The translations under genes and the position numbers were made by a program. Below the pieces are notes generated by a model. It worked only from the letters and a program-made list of their open reading frames with translations, was not told the origin of the DNA and did not search any database. A stretch of 64,000 bases of DNA from Dirofilaria immitis (lineage: Eukaryota > Nematoda > Chromadorea > Rhabditida > Onchocercidae), in assembly GCA_024305405.1 (NCBI GenBank), contig JAKNDB010000109.1:4278001-4342000 (forward strand). The letters run 5' to 3'. This document shows, one piece after another, positions 1 to 13,500 of this stretch. Each line of letters starts with the position of its first letter. Position 1 is the first letter of the stretch.

Positions 1-122
1 ACTGAATTCCTCTTGTAAGTCAAGCAAATAGTTAAATATCGACATCAGAAGAAGTGAGGATGCGAAATTAAAAAGTTTGAGACCTTTCCAGAATGTTGAG
101 AACTTCGATTCCATAGTGAGTT

Positions 123-3100
123 TTACATTTGATCTATTGTTCTGCATAATGAATGCTTGCAACTGCCATAGAAAAATAGAGCCGATGTTGAGACCATAAT
201 TAAATTCATCGCAGCAACTGTACCAAGGCCAACTGATGACATACATAATACATCCTGGAAAGCATTTTTTTCAAAACTGAGGAGTAGCTAGCTTATGGTT
301 GATTGTTTTGAGATGTGATCTGCAACGAAAATTAAAATAAATAGTAAAAGAGACCTGATAGGCACTAAAATTTCCATCAAACCAGCTAATTTTTTCAATC
401 TGGTCATGTCGAAGGTTAAACTTCATTTCCAATTCAAATTTTTCTGCAATACTTATTCTTCATTTATTAATGCATGGCAAGTTATTTTTAAGCATAAAAA
501 TGTCATTCTTTGAAAAACAAAATTGATCGTCAGTTCGTATATTTTTATCTTTGATAAATACATAATACTAACAAATTGTTTACAAGCTGACTGCCTATTT
601 CCAGCTGATTGATCAAATTCATTAGTTGATTAATTTAATCGTTCTAGCTGATATATAAATTTCATACCAGGAACTTCTTTATTAAATATTAACAAATGAT
701 GAAGTAACAATAAGGTTTTTCGAAACTATAAGTATTTTCTCTACAGATTAAAGGCAACCATTGAATGATTTTAAAAGAAGATCAGATAAATAAAAAAATC
801 TCAACAATACTTTTATTAAATGCTATTATTTCACTGCTTTCCGTCGATGCTTGTTCCCTTGCTTGGGAAATGTTTTCAAGTGACAGAAAAGTTTGACTTC
901 TCCGCAATAGTGGTTCTGATTGCAACAAAGTCTGACGTTTCAGCCTTGGTGGCTCTGGACAATTCGGAATCTAAATGTGAGACAGCTTCCAATTTTTTAT
1001 GATCAGTTAAAATATGCTTGTCTTTTTATCTCTTAAGTTGCTTAAAACAGTTTGAGATTTCAATTTAAATGGAGTTAAAGTAGAAAAATGACTAAATTTT
1101 AAGGTAATGTATATTTTTATTTATTCCTTCCTTGTAATCTACACTGAATAAAGTAATCGAAAATGTTCACAGCACATTCTTGACTCTTCCCTATTAACGA
1201 AATTTCATATGAGAAAAATAATATTCACAATTCAACAATAAAAATTGCCAAAAGTACTAATGTGAATGATGGTCTCGCGTAATTAACATTTCCAAAGAAC
1301 TTTCGTGTACCCAAACAGCAAATATTTGTTTACTGAAAGAAATTCAAAAATTCATTTTAAACAAAATAATAGATACCGAGCAGAATTCCTGATTCGGTTC
1401 TTTTACTGTCAATGATATTTGGCAATCGAAGAATAAACTTTGTCGATCAGCATATTTATAAACATGTGCTTCTTTACCAGCCATTAAATCTGACACATAT
1501 TCCAAATTTTGCAGCAAATATTTATCTTTCGCACATCTGCATTAGAAAAACAAGCTATAATTCTTCATTCTCAGAGCAGTCATCATCTAAATATCTAATT
1601 TTTTGAAATCGAAAATCTAATTATTGCAGCCCTTCGCCTTTTGTACTTTATTCCTTAATGCTTTTAAGGGAATGGAAAATTACAAACCGTCCACTAAAAC
1701 CACTGCACATTAAGAATCAACGGTACCCTTGTTCATCAATTAGCTGAACTCGATCACCATTACCATCGTCTACGAAGCAACTGTGTACCACCATACAGAA
1801 CTGATTCTCGGTATCCGTCTCGCATGTCCATTTGTGATAAACCTAAATTTAGCCATTTGTGTTTACTAGATTGACGATGTTTTTTCGAACAACTTGCAAT
1901 TACTTATTTAGGTCTTCTAACCCTAAAAGTAGCAGATTGAAAGTAATTTATTCTAACGACAATTTATCTGGTGTTCCCTCATTAGAATACGAATAATTAA
2001 ATAAAAAAATAACTTTGGAAAAAAACATGCTTCCTGAAACTTACCATCTGTCCGATAACAGCATAAAATACCGGCGGTCCGGCAGGCGATCCATCAAGAA
2101 TCTCGTATTTGCATACTGGCATTGGTACCTGTTCGGTTTGGAGTAGAGGAGGATTCATCCTGAAATTTAAGAATGACTAGAAAGACATGAAAGTAATATA
2201 TTTCCGTCATATCATTACTTGACAAAAATATGCTATATTTGATGTTCGTGCTTTCATTTTCTTGGTATCTTTTTCAATAAGCAAAATAGAAATCAGAAAT
2301 AAAGGTGGTCTAATTGGCATAATGAAGAAAGTGCTAATAAAAGCTAAGCTTGTAGTTTTAGATGTAAACAATAATCATTCTTTTAATTAGCTCAAAAACT
2401 ATCAAACTGAAATAAAATCCTTAAGTAATTGATCTAAAATCAAAAAGACAATGTCTTTTTGATTATGTTAACAATATCTGACCAACTTACTTTACTTGTA
2501 TTTGTTTTTCGAAAATTTTTTCCATTTCCATGTATAAACATTGCACTACGTAAAGACGGTCAATTTTGGTAAGAAAATCAGGATGGAATGCCAGAAAGAG
2601 TGATGTTGTTACATATATACCACGTGGGTTATTCTGGAAAAAATTTTTATTTTAAGATGAAAAGAAATAAAGTCCCACTCAACAACAACTGAAAAATCAA
2701 CTTTATTATTGTAAAAGTGGTACATAGTTTATTGTTGAATTGCTTGGCAAATATCAAAGCCTACCGATCGCCTTCTCTCAACATCACAACTTTTGAATCC
2801 GAGTCTAATGGATGCATTTTGCCTTCTATCGTCCACGTTCTCAGTGGCAATCGAGCGACATGATGGATCTGCTAAATGGTCTTCCACAAATATGAGTCCT
2901 TTGAAAGTACTCTGTGTTTCAAATTGCACCTTAATGGTTGAGAATAAAGACTCTTCTTCTAATGAGAACACAATTCACACTTATTTTTTCATATCCAAAT
3001 TCTAGTTTAACATTTAAAATAAGCTGTTTAGTATATATATATATATATATATATAATGAAACATTTTCGATGGTGTGAATTGAAATTATATTTTTAAGGA

Positions 3101-4543
3101 ACAATTCATTTTTAAAACAAGTTTTTGGCTAAAAATTTCCTGTTCAATAAAACTCTTGCTCTGCTCATTTTCACATTTTTCGTAAAAATCAAGTTTTTAA
3201 AGTAACAACAAGTATGACACGATTCAAACAAAGGATTTAGATTTCTGAAAAGATGAAAAGAAGAACAACTATATTTGGTTTATAAGTTTAAAACAGTTCT
3301 TTACGAGTCCTTAAATTAACATACTTGTTTACTGGAGATTCAATTAAATTTAATAACTCATCTACCTACTTCAATGTAATTGTCGCCACAATAAACATAT
3401 GGATCCCCGAGAATACCGTTGTCCATGACACTGCTTCTGACGTTGTTCTGTAAAATTTATGCACTTCATCACCTTTCTTTCAAACATATGTTTAAATTCC
3501 ATTGACCGAAAAGCAAACAAGTGATTCAACTAGCAAAGAGATATTTGACTTAGAAATTAGTATGTAGCAATTTCCTTTTTAACTTGATTGCAAAGGTTAT
3601 TAGATAAGAAAAATTTAATTTTGAAGAGATTAGACAAAATTAGTGTATTAATATTTGTCCAGTGTTCACCGACATATCTTAATTCTGTAAAAAATTTCAT
3701 CGTTCAATTTATCTTAAAATGATTATTCGAATCAATTTAATTAAAAATGTGGAGCGAAAATGAAACGATTGATAAAAAACAGTTAATCTATAAACTTTTG
3801 TAAGAAAGCTCTTAAATTTTAGTATGCTTTCGAAATAGAAAAAAGAAATGCTTTTTTCTCCTAATACAAAATCTAAAATTTTAGAAGAAACGCTAACGTA
3901 ATATATTTCAAAATTACAATTAATACTACGAAACTATTTCCCTCGGGTATTGTAAATGAATTAAAGCGTGATAAAATTTTAATAAATGGAAGAATATTCA
4001 TCCAAGAACAATTAGCACACACAATTAATCAGATACTTGTTCACTGAAATTTCCTGTTGACATAGTATTAAATAAATTATGAATAATATTGGAAACACTA
4101 TTTGGAACTACTATTGCCTTAAATGCTGTAATACGTGCTAGTTTGTTTGGAGATGTATCAATTCAATTTGTTCATGTTTCTCTCGTTCATTTGTCTTTAT
4201 TGCCATTATAGGGTGTAATTAGGTCATCACGGTGGACAAGTTAACATCAAATGAGAATGCAATAGTGATTCTGTTTTCCAGAGTTTTTAATCCAGAAGGG
4301 AGAAAAGTCGATGTTATTCTTTCATTGTAAACACTAAATATAAACCGAGGGTAGATCTGTACAAGTACTTTTTCTGCATTAACTTTTTTTCAGCATTAAT
4401 TTGGAAAAAATAAAAAAGTTGTAATGATAGACTGTTATATTCTAGTTGACCAAACTTTTGCTTAAATCTCCAGTATTATAAATGATTAATATAACACAAA
4501 CCATCAATGCTGTGAAGATTGTTAAACTAAATGGTACACGCAT
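123..4543 (-). CDS. ZP-domain cuticlin-like transmembrane protein
   Basis: Ten exons on the minus strand join in phase without a single frame break: 4543-4502, 3447-3370, 2929-2765, 2633-2491, 2159-2045, 1842-1727, 1536-1377, 970-835, 443-355 and 254-123, about 391 residues. Exon 1 gives a short hydrophobic start ([14 protein letters not shown]), suggesting a signal peptide. The ZP fold follows: '[12 protein letters not shown]', '[11 protein letters not shown]', '[17 protein letters not shown]', then the second half '[15 protein letters not shown]', 'VYHKWTC', '[17 protein letters not shown]' and '[11 protein letters not shown]'. A basic RLKR site just after the last ZP cysteines looks like a furin cleavage site. 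The last exon encodes a membrane segment (about '[20 protein letters not shown]') and a short Cys-containing tail. Nematode cuticlins have this order: signal, ZP, furin site, membrane anchor; they are cleaved and polymerise in the cuticle. A 3' splice site (cttttcag) lies 20 bases before the ATG, suiting SL trans-splicing. The family assignment is firm; the paralogue is not resolved. Confidence 0.88.
3034..3054. repeat. (TA)n microsatellite
   Basis: About ten uninterrupted TA units inside an intron of the ZP gene. No further function is suggested. Confidence 0.9.
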
Positions 4544-4563
4544 CGACAATTGCTCTTCGTCTT
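4544..4563 (-). promoter_or_regulatory. Candidate trans-splice acceptor and 5' UTR of the ZP gene
   Basis: On the minus strand a pyrimidine-rich 'actacttttcag' ends at 4564, and the ATG follows 20 bases later with no recognisable upstream exon. In nematodes this layout usually marks the spliced-leader addition site. An ordinary intron with a non-coding first exon would look the same. Confidence 0.45.
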
Positions 4564-4599
4564 CTGAAAAGTAGTTTAAACTTATAGAAAAATAAAATC

Positions 4600-7500
4600 A
4601 ATTTTTTCGAACTATGTCCTTCAGATCGTACTTGAATGATGGGTAAAATGTTTCAGATATGAACATACTTGAGGAAGTTTACAACATAAGATGTAAATTA
4701 GTGCATTAAAAGGATTATTATTTAGAGAACAAATCAAGTCACTTGTGAAATTCCATTGAAGAATGTTTTCAGAAGCAGAGGGAAAGGTTGAATTTACATG
4801 AATACTTTGAAAATTAGTAATTCGGTTTTTATGGGAACTTTGCGCTTCTGTTCTTTTCGTTTTATTTTTCGTTTTACCATTTCTTTTCCCTTACCCCTAT
4901 GGCATTTTTCATCGAATTCTAATAGGCAAAATGGATTGATAACCTGAAATTCAATATCCTAAATCCAAAATAATGGGTGAAAGCAGTTATCTCAAACAAA
5001 TATTCAATTTTCCTCATATTTCCGAAATTAGTTACAAAAATAAAAATGGTAAAATGGTATAGGAAATAATAACATAACGTATGAAATTTAATACATATAG
5101 AAATAAAGATATATATATTTGAGTTGGTTATCAAGTTACTATGATAAAGTGCCTTTGGATAATCAGAACTGTTTTAAATATTTTGACATTTTATGCTATC
5201 ATAAGAAAAAATTATTGTATGGAAAGGAAATGTAAAAATAATATATAATTAATGGTAAGATAGTGTAATGAGCAGTAAAGGAGAGACGAAGAATGAAAAT
5301 ATTTTACACGGCATTTTCTAATCAAATTTTTGATCATATCTGAATAGAAGAAAATTTTCGAAAAAGAAGCAGGAAGTAAAAACAAGATGAAAATAACAGT
5401 TCGACTGGTGCACCTTTTCTGATTTCAATGAAAGATTGAGAGCAAATCGAAAAAGATAAAAACAGGAGAGAACCTGTATGCGTGTATTCCTACCACTAAA
5501 TTCGGCGCTGTCATTGGAAAATTGGCATTGATATGTGTTGGTGATTAGAATTCCAAAAACGGATATCGGAGTAAATTTGTGCAATTCCTTTTGAATAGAT
5601 GAATTTTGTCTCTTCATTACGATTCCTGACATTCTGCCCTCTTCACTGTATCTTCTCACTACAATTTTGGGATATATCATTTTGCTTTAATTCCATGAAT
5701 TTGTTGCTTTTCTCATCGATAGGGCAAACAAAGTGAAAATTTGCATTTGCCCGAAATCATTACACCAATCAATAGTTTTGCTTTAATTGATGTACATGCG
5801 TACACCGATTTTAATTGTACATTTTAGCAATAAAAGTGAAGTCAGTTAAAATCTTTATTTGAAGAGAACAATTGCTTCTAATTTCATATTCCAAAATAAA
5901 TGGAAAAAAAATCACAATATTAGCATCACTAATGGAAAGCGCTATCAAAATGCAATCGATAGTATATGAAGAAAGGTACGACAAATTAAGAAATTAATAA
6001 AAGTCAAAATGTCTGACTGAAACTGTCAAAGTGAAGAAAGAACGAAATAAGTCAGGCTGATTGTGAAGATCTGTGATACATTATTGTCCAGCGCGATTTG
6101 AAAAATTTTGCAAACGGATATCTTTTTATTAGGATAGTGAATAAGAGCAAAACGCGACAAGACTAAAGACAAGACAAGGAACTGCTACAATTCTCGACAC
6201 ACCGTAAATGAACAATTGATGAAAGATAAGCAACATTTATTTTATTGTCCATCGATAACTGAGGATGTACCAAAAGAAGAAGGTCATAATGCAAATGGGA
6301 ATTTGTTAAGATTTCAGCTTTTCTATTACTCAGTATGATTATTCAGACGGCGAGTGCATACTTCTAACTAACACTATGAGCAAATAAATGATTTAAGTCC
6401 AGTATCACCAGTTGCAAAAACAACAAAAAAAACAAGTTAGAAGAAATGAAAAAGCACTGCTGATCTATCAATACAGAAATAGGGTTGTATTCGTAAACAG
6501 AAAGACAGTAATTAATCCGATAATATATAAGTATTTCTATGTCCGAGAGGAGGGGCAAAAGTAGGATAAATTATGGAAATTCCATTAATGGGAACAGGAT
6601 ATCATCAACTTATGCGCAAATTTGATTATATGAACAAACAACAATTGAAAAAATATCATAAAAAATACGTCTAAAAAATTAAAAACTAGTCGATTTTTCG
6701 AAAATGAGAAATTTTCTTTTTTTTAAAGAATATGCATCTCAGAAATAGCCGATAAAAGAACTCCAAAACCAGCTCCAAAATGTTCATATAAAGAAACACC
6801 AGATACTAACAGAACTAGTGGATAATCACTCCGTTATAGGAGACTATAAAAGAAATGTTTCCTATTAGCATCGGCCATAAGTAAACACTAAAAAAATGAT
6901 AAGTAAATACTAAACAGAAAATTCTGCCATATATGTGTTGCACGACTAACTGATTAATACATGAAATTGGCATCTTGATTTTGTTTTGAGAGCATGGAAT
7001 GCAGTCACTTCTAACAATAATTACAATTTTTACTTTTTTCCAGTTCAATGAGCCAGAAAAAAAAGCATAAATTTGAAATTAGATGAACATGAGAGAAATC
7101 TCCGGTTTATTCACATATACGTTTAGAAGATCCATCAACACAGACTGATGCGAAAATATAAGAGTACAGCACATATATGGACTTCAGGGAGAATATAGCG
7201 AAAATAAAAAATTTATTGTTGATATTGAAATTATCATCGCTAATTTATATGTGTGAAATGAATTAAATTAAAAGCGAAATATTGATCTTCAAGAAATTTT
7301 TCGAAGATTCAGAAGCTTAGTAACCGTTGTTTTGCAGAATCTGCTTGCTTTTCAAAATATTTTTTAAGTTTTTGGCTTGTAAGGAGCATTTTATCCTTCA
7401 AAATTTTTTCACTTCACTCTTGTATTTTTAAATAAGCAGAAATTAAAGAGAGTCTGTCGGTGGTATATGCTACTAGTGTACCTTTCTGCCGACTTTTTTT

Positions 7501-10500
7501 CACGAACAGGATATACATTAACTGGAATTTTTTTTTTTCAAAGTATCGTTTCTATTTATCTTATTCATGGCAAACAAATACTTCATAAATTAGTCGTCAA
7601 AGTGGAATCCTTAGATATGCTGACCCATTGAATTAAAATGGTTTGGTGTGTCGAGGCGCTTTATTATGTAGAATTTGAAACTAGCGAATAATAGATTAAT
7701 GTGTTAGACAAAGATTTTCCAGAAAAATATAAAAATTTCTACTAGTTTCATAAATATCAATTAATGGAATTCACGAAACTTCTAGCTTGCTATAGAATAT
7801 TAAAAGTTTGCTATTTGTTAGTTTGATATTAAGCACTTGAAACTAATCATTTATCAAATGTTTCAGTAACTTCGAACAATGTAGATTTTTATTTAAGCCA
7901 TAAACTGCAAAAGATTTTCAAAAAAATTTTAATCTCTCATTTGAATTAGAATTTCGATGATAAATTGCCTTTTAAGTTTGTCTTGATCAAATAAAATCAG
8001 TACTATTTTTGCCCCTCTCCCAAAAAAAAAAAAAAAAGAAATACTGAAGTAATTGTGTATCCCCTTGAAGCCATCAGAGGCCATCAAAATGAAGATTTTT
8101 ATGGAACGAAGCACTATTCAATATTATGACAGATCTTCATCTCTTCAGCGTATCTTATAAGTCTGAATGATCAGATATAATGCAATATAAGACAATATTT
8201 GCTAAAGTGTTTTTACTAACCCTCTAATCTTCCACGAACTGAAAAAAAGACATGATGACTGAATGGCTATTTGTTTTTATAGGAATGGAACAACAATCAT
8301 TTGCTGAAGTTGAACATTTCACGCGTTGCAATATCTTTTCAGAACTTCGTTTCTATCATCTGTTCCGCACACATAGAACAGATTTTACAAGTTTATTAAT
8401 GTTGTTCATTTTGGCATTCAACTATTTCTCGAATCTTCAGAAATGGAATATTCTATGACTCTGTGTTAATGAAACTGGAGAAAAGAAAATAGTTTCGAAA
8501 TTCAGCGAAACATTTTGTCAACTTAATTTAATTTTTTTAAGAATATGATTAATTTCATTGCGTGCAGAATTCGAAAATAACATGCTATATTTTCTTGATT
8601 TAAATAATCTGTACGGAATAGAATTAAATAAGTTCATCTGATATATTTTCATATGGATCCGTAAGAAGAGATTGCTAATAAATAATAACTGACTGATTAA
8701 TTAATGCTTTCTATTAATGACTAGAAAAAATGGTAAAACAATGCAAGCACAAAAATATCTTCAGCTCATTAATCTTACTATTTTCAACTCGTTTAGTTAT
8801 TAATATGAATTAGTTTACTGAATTCTTTCTTCTGAATGTGGTGGGTCGTTACGCTGAAGATGCTTTTTCATTCTATATAAAATGTTTATGCATATTTCTC
8901 CCATTTTTTAATTTATAGCTGCACTCGAATTTAATTTTACTGCAATAAATACTGATAACTAGGAAGTCATTAAATGCAACACCTCATAAGGAGTCAAAAA
9001 TGGTTAGTTTAAATTATACTTTTCATGAAAAAAGACCGAATGGTTGCTTAAATATGTTTTATATTTTGCTCTATGGTATCAATTCGTTTTCAAAAATCAA
9101 AATTTCCATGAATTCTTCTCAAAAGCGGTTATTGACTAGTAATGCGTCATATGTGCTTATAAATTAACGCTCTATTCTTTGCCAGAATTTATGAGAAACG
9201 TTTGCATTATTCAAACCAATTTTGTTTATTTTCATTGCTGCAGCTTTCAATAATCTAATTTTTCTCCTAGAAATTTAAAATGCTGCTTTCACTAATAAAT
9301 AATATCTGCTACCAAAATGTTTTATTACTACTACTTATGTTATTTTTATATTTTCTTACTTTTACTTCAAAATAATGAAAAATTTTTCACACTACTCATA
9401 TCTACTATTTAGGAATTCATCTCAGAAAATGAAAACGTTATCAATGTTTGAAAAAAGGAAAGCTAAATTGCATAAAATATTAGTTGGATGTTTTCTTACT
9501 CGTATAGTATTTGTATATTACTTTTCTTTCAAAGAAAATTTTTCGAAGTTATAATATGCCACTGTTTTTTGAAATGATTTAGTCAAGATTCAACTGAATA
9601 TATATTTTTTAGAAACAAAAACTTCCAAATAAATGTATTCTTGAAAGTTTTCCTTTCTTTGTTAATATTTTATACAGTTTTTTTGATAATTTTAGTTAAA
9701 AAAAAATTTGAATTCTTGAAAATTATCTTCTATTTTTGATCATCATGAAGGGCTATTCAAGTTCGTGATTTTGATCTATTTTATGGAAAGAAAAACTATA
9801 TTTTATTTTGCTCTCAAACTTTTTCGTTCATAAAGTAGCGAAAAATTCTTCTTTTCAATATGCCCCAACTATTATTGCAAAAATGTCAAAAAAATGTATT
9901 CAAACTATTATTTGTGAAGGAACGAAAATATTTATATTTGGAACAATCTTCTGGAATCCTTTTTGATTTGAAAGAAAAATTAATTACGTTCTGAAGAAGA
10001 TAAAACTAGTTATGAAAATCGACTACTTATGATTTTGTTTTACTGCTAGAAAGCTGTTCTTTGCAGCATAATAAAATTTGTGGAAGCAATTTTAGAAATC
10101 GCAATGCTGACTTAAGGACAGGAAAGTATATTTTTGAAAAACTTTTAGAATAAAAATTAGGCAAATATAAGTAATAAATCTTAATGGAAAAATGATTCGT
10201 TTCAGTCATTTATTCTTTCTAAATCTTTCTCTTTTATCTTAAATCAAGTTACTTCTAGCGCTTTCTAAAGACTTTGGCTAGAGCATTTTCAGTTATAACT
10301 CCGATTTAAAAAAATACTATCCATAGTAAAATTTATCATCTTCTTTGATGCTAGTGAAAAATCTTTTTTCTCAAATATTGAAGTTTATGATAACAATCTG
10401 ATTTGCTCATTACATTGATAGCGAATGAATATCATAAATAAGGATCTCACAAAAGATATCGAATGGATACCGCTTATGTAGATAGCCAAGCTTATATGAA

Positions 10501-13500
10501 AATACTCTGAAAGGGAAGGAACCAGGCAAGAGAAAAGAGAAAGCAAAGATAAAGATATTTATTTATTCGTGCTCCGGAAGCTTTAAAGGCAACATTTTTG
10601 TCAGTAAAAACACTGTCAGTGGTAAACTGGACGGTAGGACAATCATCAGAACAGAAAACAAATCGTCGATCTCGTCAAATTCGAGACATTCTAGCAACTA
10701 GGTCAATCACTTCAGTCAGCAAAAGTATTTGGAGTAAAAAATAATTGGACTGTACATGACAAATTTTCATACTGAAAAGGAATTCCAAAAGGTAGAAGTT
10801 ATGACCCTCATCAAAACTGAAAAAATTTTGAATTAGTGCAGTTTGCAACTGTTAGTCTCTATGCTTTTGTGTACATATTTCTGCATTGTCTATATATGTA
10901 AGGACGAATGCGTATAATTAGGTGACCTCTGTCTCTCTAAGGAACTGAAAAATTGGAGTTTTCACCAAATTAATTATCCCGAAGGTATTAGTAGAAAATC
11001 CTTGTTTTTAAATTCTGAAGATTTACGAACTTTAAAATATATTTTACATTTTTTTTTCAAATAGCTATTTCTAGAAAAGCAGCATTACTTTTTATCATAA
11101 ATTATTAAACAGATAAATAAATCTCAAGATATTTTCATTTTATTTTTTGAAAGTGTGATGAAATTTTCGCACAAAGTAGTTTCAAAAACAAGCAAAGTTG
11201 AATTTTATACTTAGAATTCTATAATATGTAATTAATATTTATTTGCACCTTAAATTTGCTTTGATTCAATACCACCTTTCCATGGATTCTTCTTTTTATA
11301 AAGTTATTAACAAAGCTTGAGTGTCTTCCAAACAAAAAAATTTAATTGACCACATAATTTCTCAAGATATACGAGGAGCTGCATTGGATTTGTTTTTCTA
11401 TTAAATAACAAAAAATCTTAATGAACTGTACTTATTTAAATTTCATTATCGAAGAAATTGCATGCAATTGAAATTCTTTTTTTTCTTACACGCTGACTAT
11501 AAGTGGAATGAAGATTCAAGAAGATGGATTAGGCGGATCAATATTATTCAGAATCCTTTAGAGCACAAATAACAGATATCGAGAAGAATCTTTAAAGATT
11601 TTTTTTAAATGTATCTCTCACTTTTTTCTGACTTTAAACAATATTAGAATTTAATTTTTGTTCAATAAAATTTGATTTGTTTCGAAATACTTTGCAATAA
11701 ATTAATCACTTTTAATTAAGAAATTTGCTCATTTTTCTTATAATTCTTATGCTTGATTTATGATCAACAGAACCAAGACATAATTAACTTAAACTAAATT
11801 ACAGTGAAAGGTTTAACTTTTGTAATATAAATCGGTAACTGCAAACGATAATTATAACTCATATTTATTATCAATAAGATGATTCAAAGTGTAAAAAAAC
11901 AGCTTACATATATGTATCATTAGAATATTTTTCTTTGCTGCACACCATTTGCATTTCAAGGCTTAGCTGTCTCTTAAAATTCTACCTGCCTTTATCCATT
12001 CCTTACACCATCTCTCCTTTCACTATACTTTTAAGTAATTTTTAATTTAATTGGTATAACAGCACTAATTTAATTATAGTACAGTTAAATCGCAGTCTTT
12101 CACATTTCATATTTATCTTGAAGATAACCTTTTAGTAATTTTATTAAGTAGTCTCCAAATTTCTGAAACATGTCGAAGCAAATCATTCGAAATAACGTCT
12201 CAATTTTCTGTCATATTGAATTCCATGTGAAAATAAAGCATAGCCAAGATTTCGGAAATGAAGTTTGCAGATTTGTTCTATTCTAAATTTAGAGATTGAT
12301 GGATGGATATTTTTAGGATTTTGAGGTCATAGTATATAGAATTTTAAGTTCCCAACAATTCATAGGAAGCTTTAAACACTTTTCAAAATGTTGAATGCAA
12401 TTCAATGTTCCAAAATCACAAGAATCAGCAAATTTCGTTACTAATTTTTGGAAATGATTAATCACTCTAACTAGTTTACTAAGACTTAGACATTGCATAG
12501 AGCGGGAAATTAATAAATTGTGAAAACAATACAAGCTTGATGAAACATAAAACAGTTTGTATTATGATTTTAAGCGGTCGAAATTATTGGACAAAGAAGT
12601 TATGCTCAAGGCAATGCTTTCACTAGAGCCTAATGAAAAAGCCAAGTCAGTTAAACACATTCGCTGTTTTGGTAGTCAAATCTGAATGTAAATGATTGTC
12701 TGGTGATTTTTTTAATGATTACTGCAATTTTTTTACCTCGCAGATAAGGAAAAAATTTTTCTAAATTTTAAGTTTCTTACTGAATGGTGTGGTATATGGC
12801 ATGCCTTTTGCTTCATCATTTTTGGAATATTTTTTTCCAAATAATTTCTTTATTTTTCGCTTTTTTCCAAATTTCGCGCTTTACAACAGAAGTCCTTCTA
12901 ACAGATATTTCATCAGAAATTGCGGCAAACAAACAAGCATAGCCTTTCGAAATATATTTTGCCAAGCTTGAAATGACTAACTGTTGCAAATTCATTCTTG
13001 AAAGCTTATGAAGTCCCAACGGAGTTAAATCAACTCAATTAAGTTGGTGCTGAATGAAGACAGTTTGCAGTACTATCATGCACATGTCCCATAATAACAC
13101 TCATGTTAGAAAATGTGTTCTTCCTAGCATCAGCAAAAACTGGATTCAAAAGCGACTATTTTGAAATTTCGAAAAACATATGGGAAAATTTGAGAGGTCG
13201 CGATCACCCACAATTAATTTCGCGATCGATGTTTGTTACGATATAATATTCGAATTAAGCTAACTCAATCGCAACCATATAAATGAAAAATTATACGGAG
13301 AGATAACTTTAAGTTCCTTACATGAAAAATAGATATTCTGTATTTTTTTCTTTTATCATATTTCTATTTCTAAACAATTTTTTTTTGCATCGAGCATGAA
13401 AAGAATATGAAGTTCGAAAAAAGAATGATGTGCAATCAAAAATCGACGATTGGTAATTCTCTAGAGTTCCTTTCACTCAGAATGAGGTATTATTCCAATT

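Noticed and set aside
5318..5680. Minus-strand open frame of 120 codons
   Set aside because: No family, no splice context and no signal; it looks like chance in AT-rich DNA.
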